Positions 17,754 through 25,405 of a stretch of DNA of 25,539 nucleotides are shown in pieces. Position numbers and translations under genes: made by a program. The notes under the pieces are model-generated. The model had not been told where the DNA came from, did not search any database, and worked only from the letters and a program-made list of their open reading frames with translations. The stretch's first letter is position 1; every line of letters starts with the position of its first letter. The DNA comes from CAWKDC01 sp044445605 (GTDB lineage Bacteria > Pseudomonadota > Gammaproteobacteria > JABCZS01). The DNA lies in assembly GCA_044445605.1 (NCBI GenBank), contig JBIOEA010000031.1, forward strand, positions 1 through 25,539, in the 5' to 3' direction.

Positions 17754-17773
17754 ACCTGTCACCGATAACAGGT
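17754..17773. promoter_or_regulatory. Perfect lux box upstream of the GH5 glucanase
   Basis: ACCTGTCACCGATAACAGGT is a perfect ACCTGT-N8-ACAGGT, matching both arms of the classical lux box. TATACT (17773-17778) starts on its last base, which would make it a repressor site. A downstream TAATAA (17794-17799) would instead place the box centre near -42, the activating position at luxI. Confidence 0.75.
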
Positions 17774-17826
17774 ATACTCACCAGGTAGTTTGCTAATAAA
17801 CTAGCAGGATATTGAAGGGGTATCTT

Positions 17827-19212
17827 ATGTTAAAACGGTTCATGGCATTCTTATTATTAACCCTCTCCGCTTATGCCTTTGCAGCGGGCCCAGCGGTCAC
17901 CAATTATATGGGCACAGGCAGCAATCCGCGCCTCTATTTAACGCTATCCGACAATCAACCGAATTGGGCTTCTTTTACCGTGGATTACCAAAAATCTGGC
18001 AACATTCCTTACGATACTAAAAACCCCAGCAAAGAACAATGGAGTACCTGGAATGTCCATGACCAGGCCGGCCAACAAGGTCATTACTATGGCACCATCA
18101 CCCTGAAAGCCACCTCTACACAAGCCAGCTGGGGTAGCTATACCGGCGGCGAAGGCTATTACCTGGAAGGCGTGAATTTCAAGTTCAACCATAATACCTA
18201 TCAATTGACTGTCGATAAAATCATTGCACCCGGTGGCGGCTCTTCGCCTTTTCCCGATGCGCCGTTAGCCACTCCCGCGGTTTATCCCGGCACGGAAACT
18301 CCCGTTATCCTGAGTGTTGATGGGAAAAATATCGTCAACAATCAAGGCAAAACCATTATCCTCAAAGGCATGGTACGTCCATCATTAGAATGGAACCCAA
18401 GCGGACAGTATTTGAGCGAACAAGATATTCTCAATATGTTGAAATGGGGTATCAATACAATTCGTATCGACCTCAATCAAAACTATTGGTTTGAATCCGG
18501 CCCTGCGGATGAAATGGGATCGTACAAACAAATCATCAATGCGATCGTTTATTATGCCGTTGAACACGACATGGCCGTGATCCTCGATTTGCATTGGACC
18601 GAAAATGGCCATCAAAGCAATATGGCGAATAAAGCGTCTATTCAATTCTGGAAAGAAGTCGCGACAGATTATCAAGATTTTGGTACGGTCATTTTTGAAT
18701 TATTCAATGAACCTGTCAATATCGATAAAAATGTTTGGTTGAAAGGCGATGCAACCTATGCTGGTTACCAAGATCTCTACCATGCTGTGCGCAGCGTCGG
18801 TGCTCAGAATATCGTGCTCGTCAATGGCATTGAGTGGGGTTACGATCTGAGCTTCGTCAATGACAGCTTTAACGTCAGTGGCAACAATATTGCTTACGGT
18901 TCGCATCCTTACAATAGGACGAGCTTTGGTAATAACTTTGATGGCGTCCTAGGAAAGTTTCCATTGATTTTCACCGAATTCGGTTCCAATCAAATGAGCA
19001 ATTTCCCGAATGGCTATCAACCGAGCTATCAAGCAGTGCTCGATTTTATGCAAGCCAATGATGTCAGCTACACCGGATTTGCTTGGTGGGTGGAAGATAA
19101 TAACCCTGCGTTTCCCGCGTTAATCAAAGATTGGGACGGCACACCTCAATACGGCGGCCAAATGATCTACGACGATATGCAGGCATATCCGCCGACGGGG
19201 ATATCACATTAA
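17827..19212 (+). CDS. Secreted GH5 endoglucanase-like glycoside hydrolase
   Basis: The product (461 aa from the ATG with SD AAGGGG; a TTG 15 nt upstream overlaps the SD and is rejected) begins with a signal peptide, MLKRFMAFLLLTLSAYAFA, so it is secreted. Residues ~22-135 form a beta-rich domain rich in aromatics that I do not recognise and that may bind carbohydrate. A Pro/Gly linker follows (PGGGSSPFPDAPLATP), then a family GH5 (beta/alpha)8 catalytic domain from ~165. GH5 residues are visible: R213, H256 (DLHW), acid/base E295 (FELFNEP), H360 and Y362 (HPYNR), nucleophile E384 (FTEFG) and W420. The set fits cleavage of beta-1,4-glucans such as cellulose, although GH5 also includes mannanases. 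A perfect lux box lies upstream. The stop overlaps the convergent PAS-LuxR stop by 4 nt (TTAA). Confidence 0.9.
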   Translation: MLKRFMAFLLLTLSAYAFAAGPAVTNYMGTGSNPRLYLTLSDNQPNWASFTVDYQKSGNIPYDTKNPSKEQWSTWNVHDQAGQQGHYYGTITLKATSTQASWGSYTGGEGYYLEGVNFKFNHNTYQLTVDKIIAPGGGSSPFPDAPLATPAVYPGTETPVILSVDGKNIVNNQGKTIILKGMVRPSLEWNPSGQYLSEQDILNMLKWGINTIRIDLNQNYWFESGPADEMGSYKQIINAIVYYAVEHDMAVILDLHWTENGHQSNMANKASIQFWKEVATDYQDFGTVIFELFNEPVNIDKNVWLKGDATYAGYQDLYHAVRSVGAQNIVLVNGIEWGYDLSFVNDSFNVSGNNIAYGSHPYNRTSFGNNFDGVLGKFPLIFTEFGSNQMSNFPNGYQPSYQAVLDFMQANDVSYTGFAWWVEDNNPAFPALIKDWDGTPQYGGQMIYDDMQAYPPTGISH

Positions 19213-19841
19213 ATTTCTTGTAAAAACCGGTGATACAATCCAGAAAAAACTGCTTGTGCAATAATATCCCCACGTGTTGCACACTGCATCTTTGTCTTAA
19301 TTCTCGAAATATACGTTTCTGCCGTTTTGGGTGATATGCATAAGTCTGAAGCAATTTTTTTCGCAGTGTACCCTAACAATACTTGCTTTAACACCTGATG
19401 CTCTCTCGACGTGAGAACAGAATAACCAAAATATTCACCTAGGTTAAAGGCGCTTTCACCGAGCACTACCTCTTTTTCTTTTTTAGATATCATGAGATCG
19501 TTTACATTCATGTAGGAAGCGACAATACCGATAATTTTATTAGCATGATCAAGCAAGGGGTGTTTATTCAACAATATCGCGACGTCGCCCCCTCGATGAA
19601 TTTGAGGCTCAATCACATTGCACAGTGGGCGACCTTCAGATGCGCTCACGTCTCCCTGCTGATATAGTTGCGCATATTTTTTCCATATGAAATTCTCATC
19701 TCTTTTCCCTTGGCAAGCAGCCGGGGAATCCTCTCCTGACAATTCTGCAAATCTCTCATTGCAATAAATAATACGATGAGAGAGATCCTTAGCAAAAATG
19801 GCTGTGTTTAACTGAGAAACAACTTGTTGAACGATATCCAT
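19209..19841 (-). CDS. PAS-LuxR transcriptional regulator (second gene of operon)
   Basis: The 210-aa product has an N-terminal PAS domain (~1-115: LNTAIFAKDLSHRIIYCNERFAEL through IIGIVASYMNVNDL) and a C-terminal LuxR/GerE helix-turn-helix (~142-200: SVLTSREHQVLKQVLLGYTAKKIASDLCISPKTAETYISRIK). There is no response-receiver domain, so it probably senses a small ligand or redox state through PAS. The start at MDIVQQ is chosen because GGAGG lies 7 nt upstream; an earlier ATG eight codons up lacks an SD. It follows the other PAS-LuxR gene by 26 nt in the same direction, so the two form an operon. Their recognition helices are similar (SPKTAETYISRIKTK versus SIKTVETYVMRIKIK), so they could bind the same or related sites. 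Confidence 0.85.
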   Translation of the reverse strand: MDIVQQVVSQLNTAIFAKDLSHRIIYCNERFAELSGEDSPAACQGKRDENFIWKKYAQLYQQGDVSASEGRPLCNVIEPQIHRGGDVAILLNKHPLLDHANKIIGIVASYMNVNDLMISKKEKEVVLGESAFNLGEYFGYSVLTSREHQVLKQVLLGYTAKKIASDLCISPKTAETYISRIKTKMQCATRGDIIAQAVFSGLYHRFLQEI

Positions 19842-19867
19842 AGCCCACCTCCGGAATAGTTCCAAAA

Positions 19868-20605
19868 CTATCTTTTAAATTCGATAATATCTCTAGCCAA
19901 TTCATTTTTGATAAGTAAAGAAATGACATCTCTCAACTTGCGGCACTTAAGCTTTATTTTAATCCGCATCACGTAAGTTTCAACTGTTTTAATCGATATC
20001 ATTTCTTGCTTTGCAATTTCATCTGCGGTACCGCCATTGAGTAAACCTTGAAGCACACAAAACTCGCGAACCGTCAATTCAACCAAAAGATTATCCGCAA
20101 AAGAAATAGTGATTCGCTTTGCCTCACCATCCCAATAAATAGATCGGCCCCCAAGCCCTATCGGGATGGATAACCCTACAATGCCCACAGCGAGACCATT
20201 GTCATCATATATTGCCTGTTTCTTTGATATCCATTTTTTCTTGTACTCCTTCTCCAGGGTGAATTCATGGCAAACAGAATTTCCATTTATAATGGCTGCA
20301 TTGTTATTGGAAGTTTGATTTTCAGCCATCCACTTCGGCCAACCCTTACGAGCAAAATAATCCATCGTCGTATACCCAACGTACTCTGTGATGGCCTTGT
20401 CACCTAACGCTTTCATAGCAGCTTCATTGCATGCAATGTTAATATCATTCGCGTCGAACAAGTAAAAATTGACCGGCAAAGACTCCGCAAAGGGAAATAC
20501 ATCGTGAAAATAGTTTAAACGAGCCTCAAGATCCATGGCTGGGATATCATTGAAGAATTTGATAATACTGTGTCTATCCGCCCATGTACAATCTAACGCA
20601 TGCAT
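19868..20605 (-). CDS. PAS-LuxR transcriptional regulator (first gene of operon)
   Basis: The 245-aa product has a PAS-like domain (~44-148: VNFYLFDANDINIACNEAAMKALG, VGYTTMDYF, then AIYDDNGLAVGIVGLSIPI) and a C-terminal LuxR helix-turn-helix (~175-235: LTVREFCVLQGLLNGGTADEIAKQEMISIKTVETYVMRIK). The start at MHALDCTW is preferred because AGGTGG lies 6 nt upstream; an in-frame ATG pair 21-22 codons earlier has only a weak ribosome site, and I cannot exclude it. The promoter region carries a TCAGG-N5-CCTGA palindrome shared with the neighbouring ankyrin-like and unknown genes. This makes this pair the prime candidate regulators of that set, including themselves. Confidence 0.85.
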   Translation of the reverse strand: MHALDCTWADRHSIIKFFNDIPAMDLEARLNYFHDVFPFAESLPVNFYLFDANDINIACNEAAMKALGDKAITEYVGYTTMDYFARKGWPKWMAENQTSNNNAAIINGNSVCHEFTLEKEYKKKWISKKQAIYDDNGLAVGIVGLSIPIGLGGRSIYWDGEAKRITISFADNLLVELTVREFCVLQGLLNGGTADEIAKQEMISIKTVETYVMRIKIKLKCRKLRDVISLLIKNELARDIIEFKR

Positions 20606-20724
20606 GTTAAACCACCTCTGAAAACGCAACCTATTGATTTTTGACAATAAAGCTCTTTGCTGATTCATCATCTTAACATATACGTATCAGGCAAATCCAT
20701 CATTTTTCCTTAATAATTACAAAA

Positions 20725-20739
20725 TCAGGTTTTTCCTGA
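20725..20739. promoter_or_regulatory. TCAGG-N5-CCTGA palindrome upstream of PAS-LuxR operon
   Basis: TCAGG-TTTTT-CCTGA is a perfect 5-bp-arm palindrome 120 nt upstream of the chosen start of the first PAS-LuxR gene. It has the same arms and spacing as 22423-22437 and 24072-24086. No good -10 lies at the expected distance here, so the effect may be autorepression. Confidence 0.6.
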
Positions 20740-20804
20740 CAGCCCCTGAAAATGTTAAGCCAACAGCCTAAAAATAAAACCGCAGAGTGAGTAGAGTAGC
20801 GCAT

Positions 20805-20840
20805 ATATACCTCTCGTACCTGAAGGTACGAGAGGTATAT
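20805..20840. terminator. 17-bp perfect hairpin behind the ankyrin-like gene
   Basis: ATATACCTCTCGTACCT (20805-20821) pairs perfectly with AGGTACGAGAGGTATAT (20824-20840) around GA. It lies 32 bp past the stop of the minus-strand gene at 20873. No T tract follows on either strand, so it is not a textbook intrinsic terminator. It may slow polymerase, protect the mRNA 3' end, or be a small repeat element. Confidence 0.45.
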
Positions 20841-20872
20841 GCTTATGGGTAACGTTCAGCTTCAAATGGGAC

Positions 20873-22357
20873 CTAAGATATAGTGTGGCGGGCTACCGCG
20901 CTTTTAGATCGTTGCAGTCGGCATTCCTCAGCGACTTGCTCTCGAACACTTCTTAATAAATAAGAGGATTCACCTGCAGGGGTTTCTGAAAATAACTTAT
21001 CCACATCGGATTTTAATTGCTTAAGTTTTCCGCTCACATCTTCTTGACCCGGCAATTTGATAAAACTCAGCTGTTTTGAAAAAAATGCCGCGTATACCAA
21101 TATTTTCCCATCATTTTTTGAGCTTTTACTGAGATATGGCGTTGGCTCATTACCCAGCATGTCGCTTATCAGCGTTGAAATACCTTTTTTAAAATCCTGA
21201 AATGGGCATGTAACATAATTTATGTTATTTATATCAACCCCATTGATTTCATCGTAAAGTGAATGTGCTTGATAATTAAATACCGCTGAATAAAATTTTA
21301 GTCTAGATTCGTTTATAAGAGTGGCAGAAAGAGCACCAGGGTACATTATTTCAGGTAAAAATATACTCTCAATATCATTTCTATATAAAATATTTCCGGA
21401 TAGAATATCGTCAAAGTCTCTGTGCGAAATATATTCATCTCTACTGAATACAATATTATCGCTTTTCTCAAATTTCTCGCACAGGACTCTGATTCTATTT
21501 TCAAGCAGCTTATTCGCTAGTTTATTTCCAAGCTCCGTGCACGCCTCTATTGATATGTTTTCCCCTTCTATTAAAGGGCTCCAATCTCTGCCAAGTGCAT
21601 TGAAAATATGATTTGCAATTTCACATTCACTCATTGTTGCATGCTCTGTACTTTCACTAAAGCGAACAATTTTATGATATGCATTGATTTTTGCGGTTTC
21701 TATCACTTCTTCAATTTCAGTCTTCATGCTATATTGGCTTGGATCCAGTCCACATTCATTTAGCCCAGGTATTCCACCGATAAACAGGGCATCATCTAGT
21801 ACCGCATTTGACTCAAGTAAACGCTTCAGCGCATCAATATTACCCATTTTAGCCGCTACTCTGAGAACAGGTGCATGAAGATTATATTGGTAGATTTCCA
21901 GATGCTGCTGAAAGACCTTATCTTCTATCAATACATTAAACACCTCTTTTGCATTGGATGTTAAAGCTAATGTTAATTGAGATGCAAAGCAATATGATCC
22001 GGGTTTTTGCAAGTCCAGTTTCATCAATGCTTTCAGAAAATCTGTTTTGTTGTTTTCTATTATTTCATGGCGCATTCCTGTTAGATAACGCAACGCATAG
22101 ATGTTGATTGGCCTATTTCGCACATTTCTCAACTCACATATTTTTTGGAATTTATCCTTGTTATCTAATAGATAGCAAGCCCAAAGAGCCATGTCTATTA
22201 AACCTAGATTAGTACTTTTATCATCCAGCAAAGATATATTTTCTTCAGTGAGCAGTCCGATTACCCGGTTTTGACCTTCAGGTGAAAATTCCCAACCCAA
22301 TACGCCATAAGATTGCGCTATTTCTATAAATTGCTTTTCAAGCTCTTCTAGGTTCAT
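20873..22357 (-). CDS. Ankyrin-like protein 1, candidate effector
   Basis: The 494-aa soluble protein starts at MNLEELEKQF with GGAG 6 nt upstream; a TTG four codons earlier overlaps the SD and is rejected. It is predominantly helical, with no signal peptide or membrane segment. One clear ankyrin-type repeat is visible (LRVAAKMGNIDALKRLLESNA, ~186-206), and the segment before it (LALTSNAKEVFNVLIED) looks like a second, degenerate one. The rest is unrecognised. It is paralogous along its whole length to the gene at 22497-23954. The C-terminus carries an acidic, then basic stretch (VREQVAEECRLQRSKS), compatible with but not diagnostic of a Dot/Icm signal. Transcription appears to come from -35 CTGACT/-10 TATACT directly after the palindrome at 22423. 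Confidence 0.75.
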   Translation of the reverse strand: MNLEELEKQFIEIAQSYGVLGWEFSPEGQNRVIGLLTEENISLLDDKSTNLGLIDMALWACYLLDNKDKFQKICELRNVRNRPINIYALRYLTGMRHEIIENNKTDFLKALMKLDLQKPGSYCFASQLTLALTSNAKEVFNVLIEDKVFQQHLEIYQYNLHAPVLRVAAKMGNIDALKRLLESNAVLDDALFIGGIPGLNECGLDPSQYSMKTEIEEVIETAKINAYHKIVRFSESTEHATMSECEIANHIFNALGRDWSPLIEGENISIEACTELGNKLANKLLENRIRVLCEKFEKSDNIVFSRDEYISHRDFDDILSGNILYRNDIESIFLPEIMYPGALSATLINESRLKFYSAVFNYQAHSLYDEINGVDINNINYVTCPFQDFKKGISTLISDMLGNEPTPYLSKSSKNDGKILVYAAFFSKQLSFIKLPGQEDVSGKLKQLKSDVDKLFSETPAGESSYLLRSVREQVAEECRLQRSKSAVARHTIS

Positions 22358-22393
22358 CACTGTCTCCAAATGTTAAGAAGCGTACACATGTTC

Positions 22394-22422
22394 AGTATAC
22401 GCCTAACTATTTCCTGAGTCAG
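22394..22422 (-). promoter_or_regulatory. Promoter of ankyrin-like gene 1
   Basis: On the minus strand, -35 CTGACT (22417-22422) and -10 TATACT (22394-22399) are separated by exactly 17 bp, about 30 nt of leader before the ATG at 22357. The -35 starts on the base after the TCAGG-N5-CCTGA core. Confidence 0.6.
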
Positions 22423-22437
22423 TCAGGGTTTCCCTGA
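22423..22437. promoter_or_regulatory. TCAGG-N5-CCTGA palindrome upstream of ankyrin-like gene 1
   Basis: TCAGG-GTTTC-CCTGA extends to a 7-bp-arm palindrome, GTCAGGG-TTT-CCCTGAC (22422-22438), the strongest copy in the window. Its centre lies about 43 bp before the inferred transcription start, the class II activator position. Confidence 0.65.
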
Positions 22438-22496
22438 CACAATCGGCCCGTGGCCTTTATGAGCGATCTGGCGAGATAATTCGTCGGTTGATAGAA

Positions 22497-23954
22497 TCAT
22501 TTTAAAACTTTTGCAGTCATACTCGCGCTACCGCTTTTGAATCGTTGTCGACGGCATTCCTCCGCAACTTCCTCCCGAACACTTTTTAATAAATAAGAGG
22601 ATTCACACGCAGGGGTTTCTGAAAATAATTTATCTACATCGGATTTTAGCTGCTTGAGTTTTCCGCTCACATCTTCTTGACCCGGCAATTTGATAAAACT
22701 CAGCTGTTTTGAAAAAAATGCCGCGTATACCAATATTTTCCCATCATTTTTTGATCTTTCACTGATATATGGTGATGGCTTATTACTCCCCATGTTGCTT
22801 ATCCTGATTGAAATATCATGTTTAAAACCTATGAAATCAACATTTTTTATGTCAATCCCATTGATGTACGCATAAAGTGTATGTGCTTGACAATTAAACA
22901 TTGCCAAATACACCTTGAGCTTTGATTCGTTTATAAAACTCGCAGAAAGAAGACGTGGATAACTTATTTCAGGTAAAAACATACTCTCAATATCATTTTT
23001 AAATAAAGTATCTGCGGATAAAATATCGTCAAAATCTCTGGGAACCCAATAACCATGGGGGCAGAACACAAGATTATCGCTTTTCTCAAGCTTCTCGCAC
23101 AGCAATCTGATTCTATTTGCAAGTAACTTAGTCGCTATTTTTCTTCCAAGCTCGGTGGCCTGCACTATTGATATACTTTCCATTCTATCTAAAAGAGTCT
23201 GTTCGCAAAGGCCATTAAACATACGACTTACAATTTTACATTCACTTATTGTTGGATGTTCCGTACTTTCACTGAAACGAACAATTTTAGTATATGCATT
23301 CATTTTTGCACTTTTGATCGCTTCTACAACATTAGCCTTCATGCTATATTCACGTGGATCCACTCCACCATAGCTTCCGCCATTTTTAGTGACCGGGAAT
23401 ACTTCTGCTAGTACCGCATTTGACTCAAGTAAACGCTTCAGCGCATCAATATTACCCATTTCAACCGCTGTTCTTAGAAGAGGCGCATGGAGATTTCGTC
23501 TGTAGATTTCCAGGTGCTGTTGAAAAGCGTTATCTTCCATCAATACATTAAAAACTTCTGTTGCATTGGATGTTAAGGCTAACTTTAAATGAGATACATA
23601 GGCACTTGCTCCGGGGACTTCTTGCCGATCAATTTTCATCAATACTTTCAGAAAATCTGCCCGGTTGTTGCTTATTATTTTATTGCGCAAGGTATAGGTG
23701 AACAGCAACTGGTTTCGCACATTTTGTAATTCACATATTTTTTGGAATTTATCCTTGCTGTCTAATAGATAACAAGCGAAAAGAGCCATGACGATTAAAA
23801 CTGGGTTACCCGTTTTATTATTCAGTAGGGGTATATTTTCTTCAGTGAGCAGGTCGATTATCTCTCTTGCACTTTCAGGCGATGATTCCCCACCCGACAT
23901 GCCATCTGCGTGCGCGATAACTTTGAAGTGATTTTCAAGCTCTTGTAGGGTCAT
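22497..23954 (-). CDS. Ankyrin-like protein 2, candidate effector (paralogue of 1)
   Basis: The 485-aa product starts at MTLQELENHF with GGAGG 6 nt upstream; the GTG before it is rejected. It is colinear with the protein at 20873-22357, with the same ankyrin-type repeat (LRTAVEMGNIDALKRLLESNA) and the same C-terminal block GKILVYAAFFSKQLSFIKLPGQEDVSGKLKQLKSD shared residue for residue. The middle is more diverged, and there is a short deletion around 365-385 relative to copy 1. No signal peptide or membrane segment is present. The upstream regions of the two genes are also homologous, so the duplication included the promoter. Function is unknown; an intracellular host-interaction role is inferred from the ankyrin module and the neighbours. 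Confidence 0.75.
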   Translation of the reverse strand: MTLQELENHFKVIAHADGMSGGESSPESAREIIDLLTEENIPLLNNKTGNPVLIVMALFACYLLDSKDKFQKICELQNVRNQLLFTYTLRNKIISNNRADFLKVLMKIDRQEVPGASAYVSHLKLALTSNATEVFNVLMEDNAFQQHLEIYRRNLHAPLLRTAVEMGNIDALKRLLESNAVLAEVFPVTKNGGSYGGVDPREYSMKANVVEAIKSAKMNAYTKIVRFSESTEHPTISECKIVSRMFNGLCEQTLLDRMESISIVQATELGRKIATKLLANRIRLLCEKLEKSDNLVFCPHGYWVPRDFDDILSADTLFKNDIESMFLPEISYPRLLSASFINESKLKVYLAMFNCQAHTLYAYINGIDIKNVDFIGFKHDISIRISNMGSNKPSPYISERSKNDGKILVYAAFFSKQLSFIKLPGQEDVSGKLKQLKSDVDKLFSETPACESSYLLKSVREEVAEECRRQRFKSGSASMTAKVLK

Positions 23955-24019
23955 CACTGCCTCCGAATGTTAAGTAACGTACATGCGCGCAGTATGCACC
24001 TAACTATGTTCCGCGTCAG

Positions 24020-24034
24020 TCGGGGATTTCCCTA
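24020..24034. promoter_or_regulatory. Decayed palindrome upstream of ankyrin-like gene 2
   Basis: TCGGG-GATTT-CCCTA occupies the position equivalent to the strong site of gene 1, with two changes in the arms. A -35-like CTGACG (24014-24019) and -10 CATACT (23991-23996) follow on the minus strand with the same 17-bp spacing. Promoter and operator both look weaker than at gene 1. Confidence 0.4.
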
Positions 24035-24071
24035 TACAAGCGGCTATCATCCTTCTTCCAAAACTCAAAAT

Positions 24072-24086
24072 CAGGCATTTCCTGAC
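24072..24086. promoter_or_regulatory. TCAGG-N5-CCTGA palindrome upstream of the 418-aa gene
   Basis: TCAGG-CATTT-CCTGA is perfect in both arms. On the plus strand CTGCAA (24087-24092) starts on the next base, and TAAACT (24110-24115) follows after 17 bp, the same geometry as at 22423. An overlapping TATAGAT (24115-24121) is an alternative -10. Confidence 0.6.
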
Positions 24087-24148
24087 TGCAAATCACAATG
24101 TCAGCACGTAAACTATAGATGAATACCAAGACCTAGGGGACGACAATC

Positions 24149-25405
24149 ATGAGTGAATATGAGTTAATTGAAAAGGCCATTTGGAATGCAGCTCGACGCA
24201 TAAAGACACCAAGCCTCAAAACATGGATGCCATTGGCAGAAGAAACACGCAAAGAATTCGAAACGATTGTCAATAAAATGCTTAAATTAATCAACGATCA
24301 TGGCGTGTTTAAGAAAACCATTTATACGACTGCAAAGACAATCATAGAAAGTGATAAAAATGAAGACGAAAATACATTTGATGACAAAACAAAAGCCATA
24401 CAAGATCTCAATAACCAGGCGGAAAGAATTGTTTTAATTTACGACACTCAAAAAATCCTGAAAAAAACCCTATTAGAAAAACTATGGAATAGTGCGTTGT
24501 ATTTAGCTGCAGGGAGACTCATCAAAGCAGCCTCTCTGGGTGTTGAACATGACCCAAATGATATGGCTATCGTGAGTGAAGCTAAGCGACGCGGCCCATT
24601 GCTATTGGCGTTTGCAAACAAAATGCTATTGGACAGCAGCGAAGATCTTAAGATTGAATATATTGAATATATTGTCAACAACGCTATCCAAAACGTCCCG
24701 GCGGAAACGCCTATTCCTTGGGTCGAAAGCAGACATCCCTTGGACGCACTGGACAATGTAGTAACCGCGTATTTTAAAAATCAGGTGGGTGAAAAACTTT
24801 GGACAATGGAAACACTGCTTAGCACAGGCAGAATCACAGCATCACGGTCATTACGAACAAAACCATCGTGGGAAGATATTGAAAAAACGAGAAAGGCTGA
24901 TAAGATAGGCCGCTTGGCCATTTCACGTCTTACCAGCCTTGTACTCAACAATCCGCCCGATGAAGAACTGTTTATTTCTCCAGAAATGATTACCAACACA
25001 ATTACAACCGTAGAAAACAATCCAATTCAAACACTTCCTCTGGATACCGCTATCGGGGATGCGATTCGAGAAAAAATCAAACAATATGTATGGACTTCTC
25101 ACCCTGACTTTTGGTTAGCGAAGGCGAATTATGAGAAACATGGTGATTATTTCACCGCACACGGCGATGTGCAGCTCATGACACATGCGCTGAAAGTAGA
25201 GTGTCGCCTCTTTGAAAAAGTGAATCAATTGCTCATGGCGAAAGACAAAGAGAGACTTGATGAAAAACAACATCCCATTGTAAGCTGGCTATGGGGTAGT
25301 AAGGAGCTCCAATTGTTCACACCGGATGTGTCGAATGATCTCATTGACAAAGCAGCTAAGATGCTAAAATATGAAACTCGTCACATTAAACCGAAGACAT
25401 ACTAG
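24149..25405 (+). CDS. Unknown helical protein, possibly C-terminally truncated by an IS
   Basis: The 418-aa hydrophilic product is rich in predicted helix and charged residues, with no signal peptide, membrane segment or recognisable domain. AGGGGA lies 9 nt before the ATG. It is divergent from ankyrin-like gene 2 and shares the TCAGG-N5-CCTGA operator and promoter geometry with that group, so it probably belongs to the same regulon and may also be an effector. Its TAG stop (25403-25405) lies at the junction with an IS5-family element whose end begins GGGCCTGTTGAC, so the stop may be partly contributed by the IS and the original protein may have been longer. I do not recognise a family. Confidence 0.7.
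   Translation: MSEYELIEKAIWNAARRIKTPSLKTWMPLAEETRKEFETIVNKMLKLINDHGVFKKTIYTTAKTIIESDKNEDENTFDDKTKAIQDLNNQAERIVLIYDTQKILKKTLLEKLWNSALYLAAGRLIKAASLGVEHDPNDMAIVSEAKRRGPLLLAFANKMLLDSSEDLKIEYIEYIVNNAIQNVPAETPIPWVESRHPLDALDNVVTAYFKNQVGEKLWTMETLLSTGRITASRSLRTKPSWEDIEKTRKADKIGRLAISRLTSLVLNNPPDEELFISPEMITNTITTVENNPIQTLPLDTAIGDAIREKIKQYVWTSHPDFWLAKANYEKHGDYFTAHGDVQLMTHALKVECRLFEKVNQLLMAKDKERLDEKQHPIVSWLWGSKELQLFTPDVSNDLIDKAAKMLKYETRHIKPKTY

Noticed and set aside
17812..17826. Upstream TTG start of the GH5 gene
   Set aside because: The TTG-AAG-GGG codons are the ribosome site of the ATG at 17827, which is followed at once by a clean signal peptide.
22358..22369. Upstream TTG start of ankyrin-like gene 1
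   Set aside because: It overlaps the GGAG ribosome site of the ATG at 22357, and the paralogue starts at the equivalent ATG.
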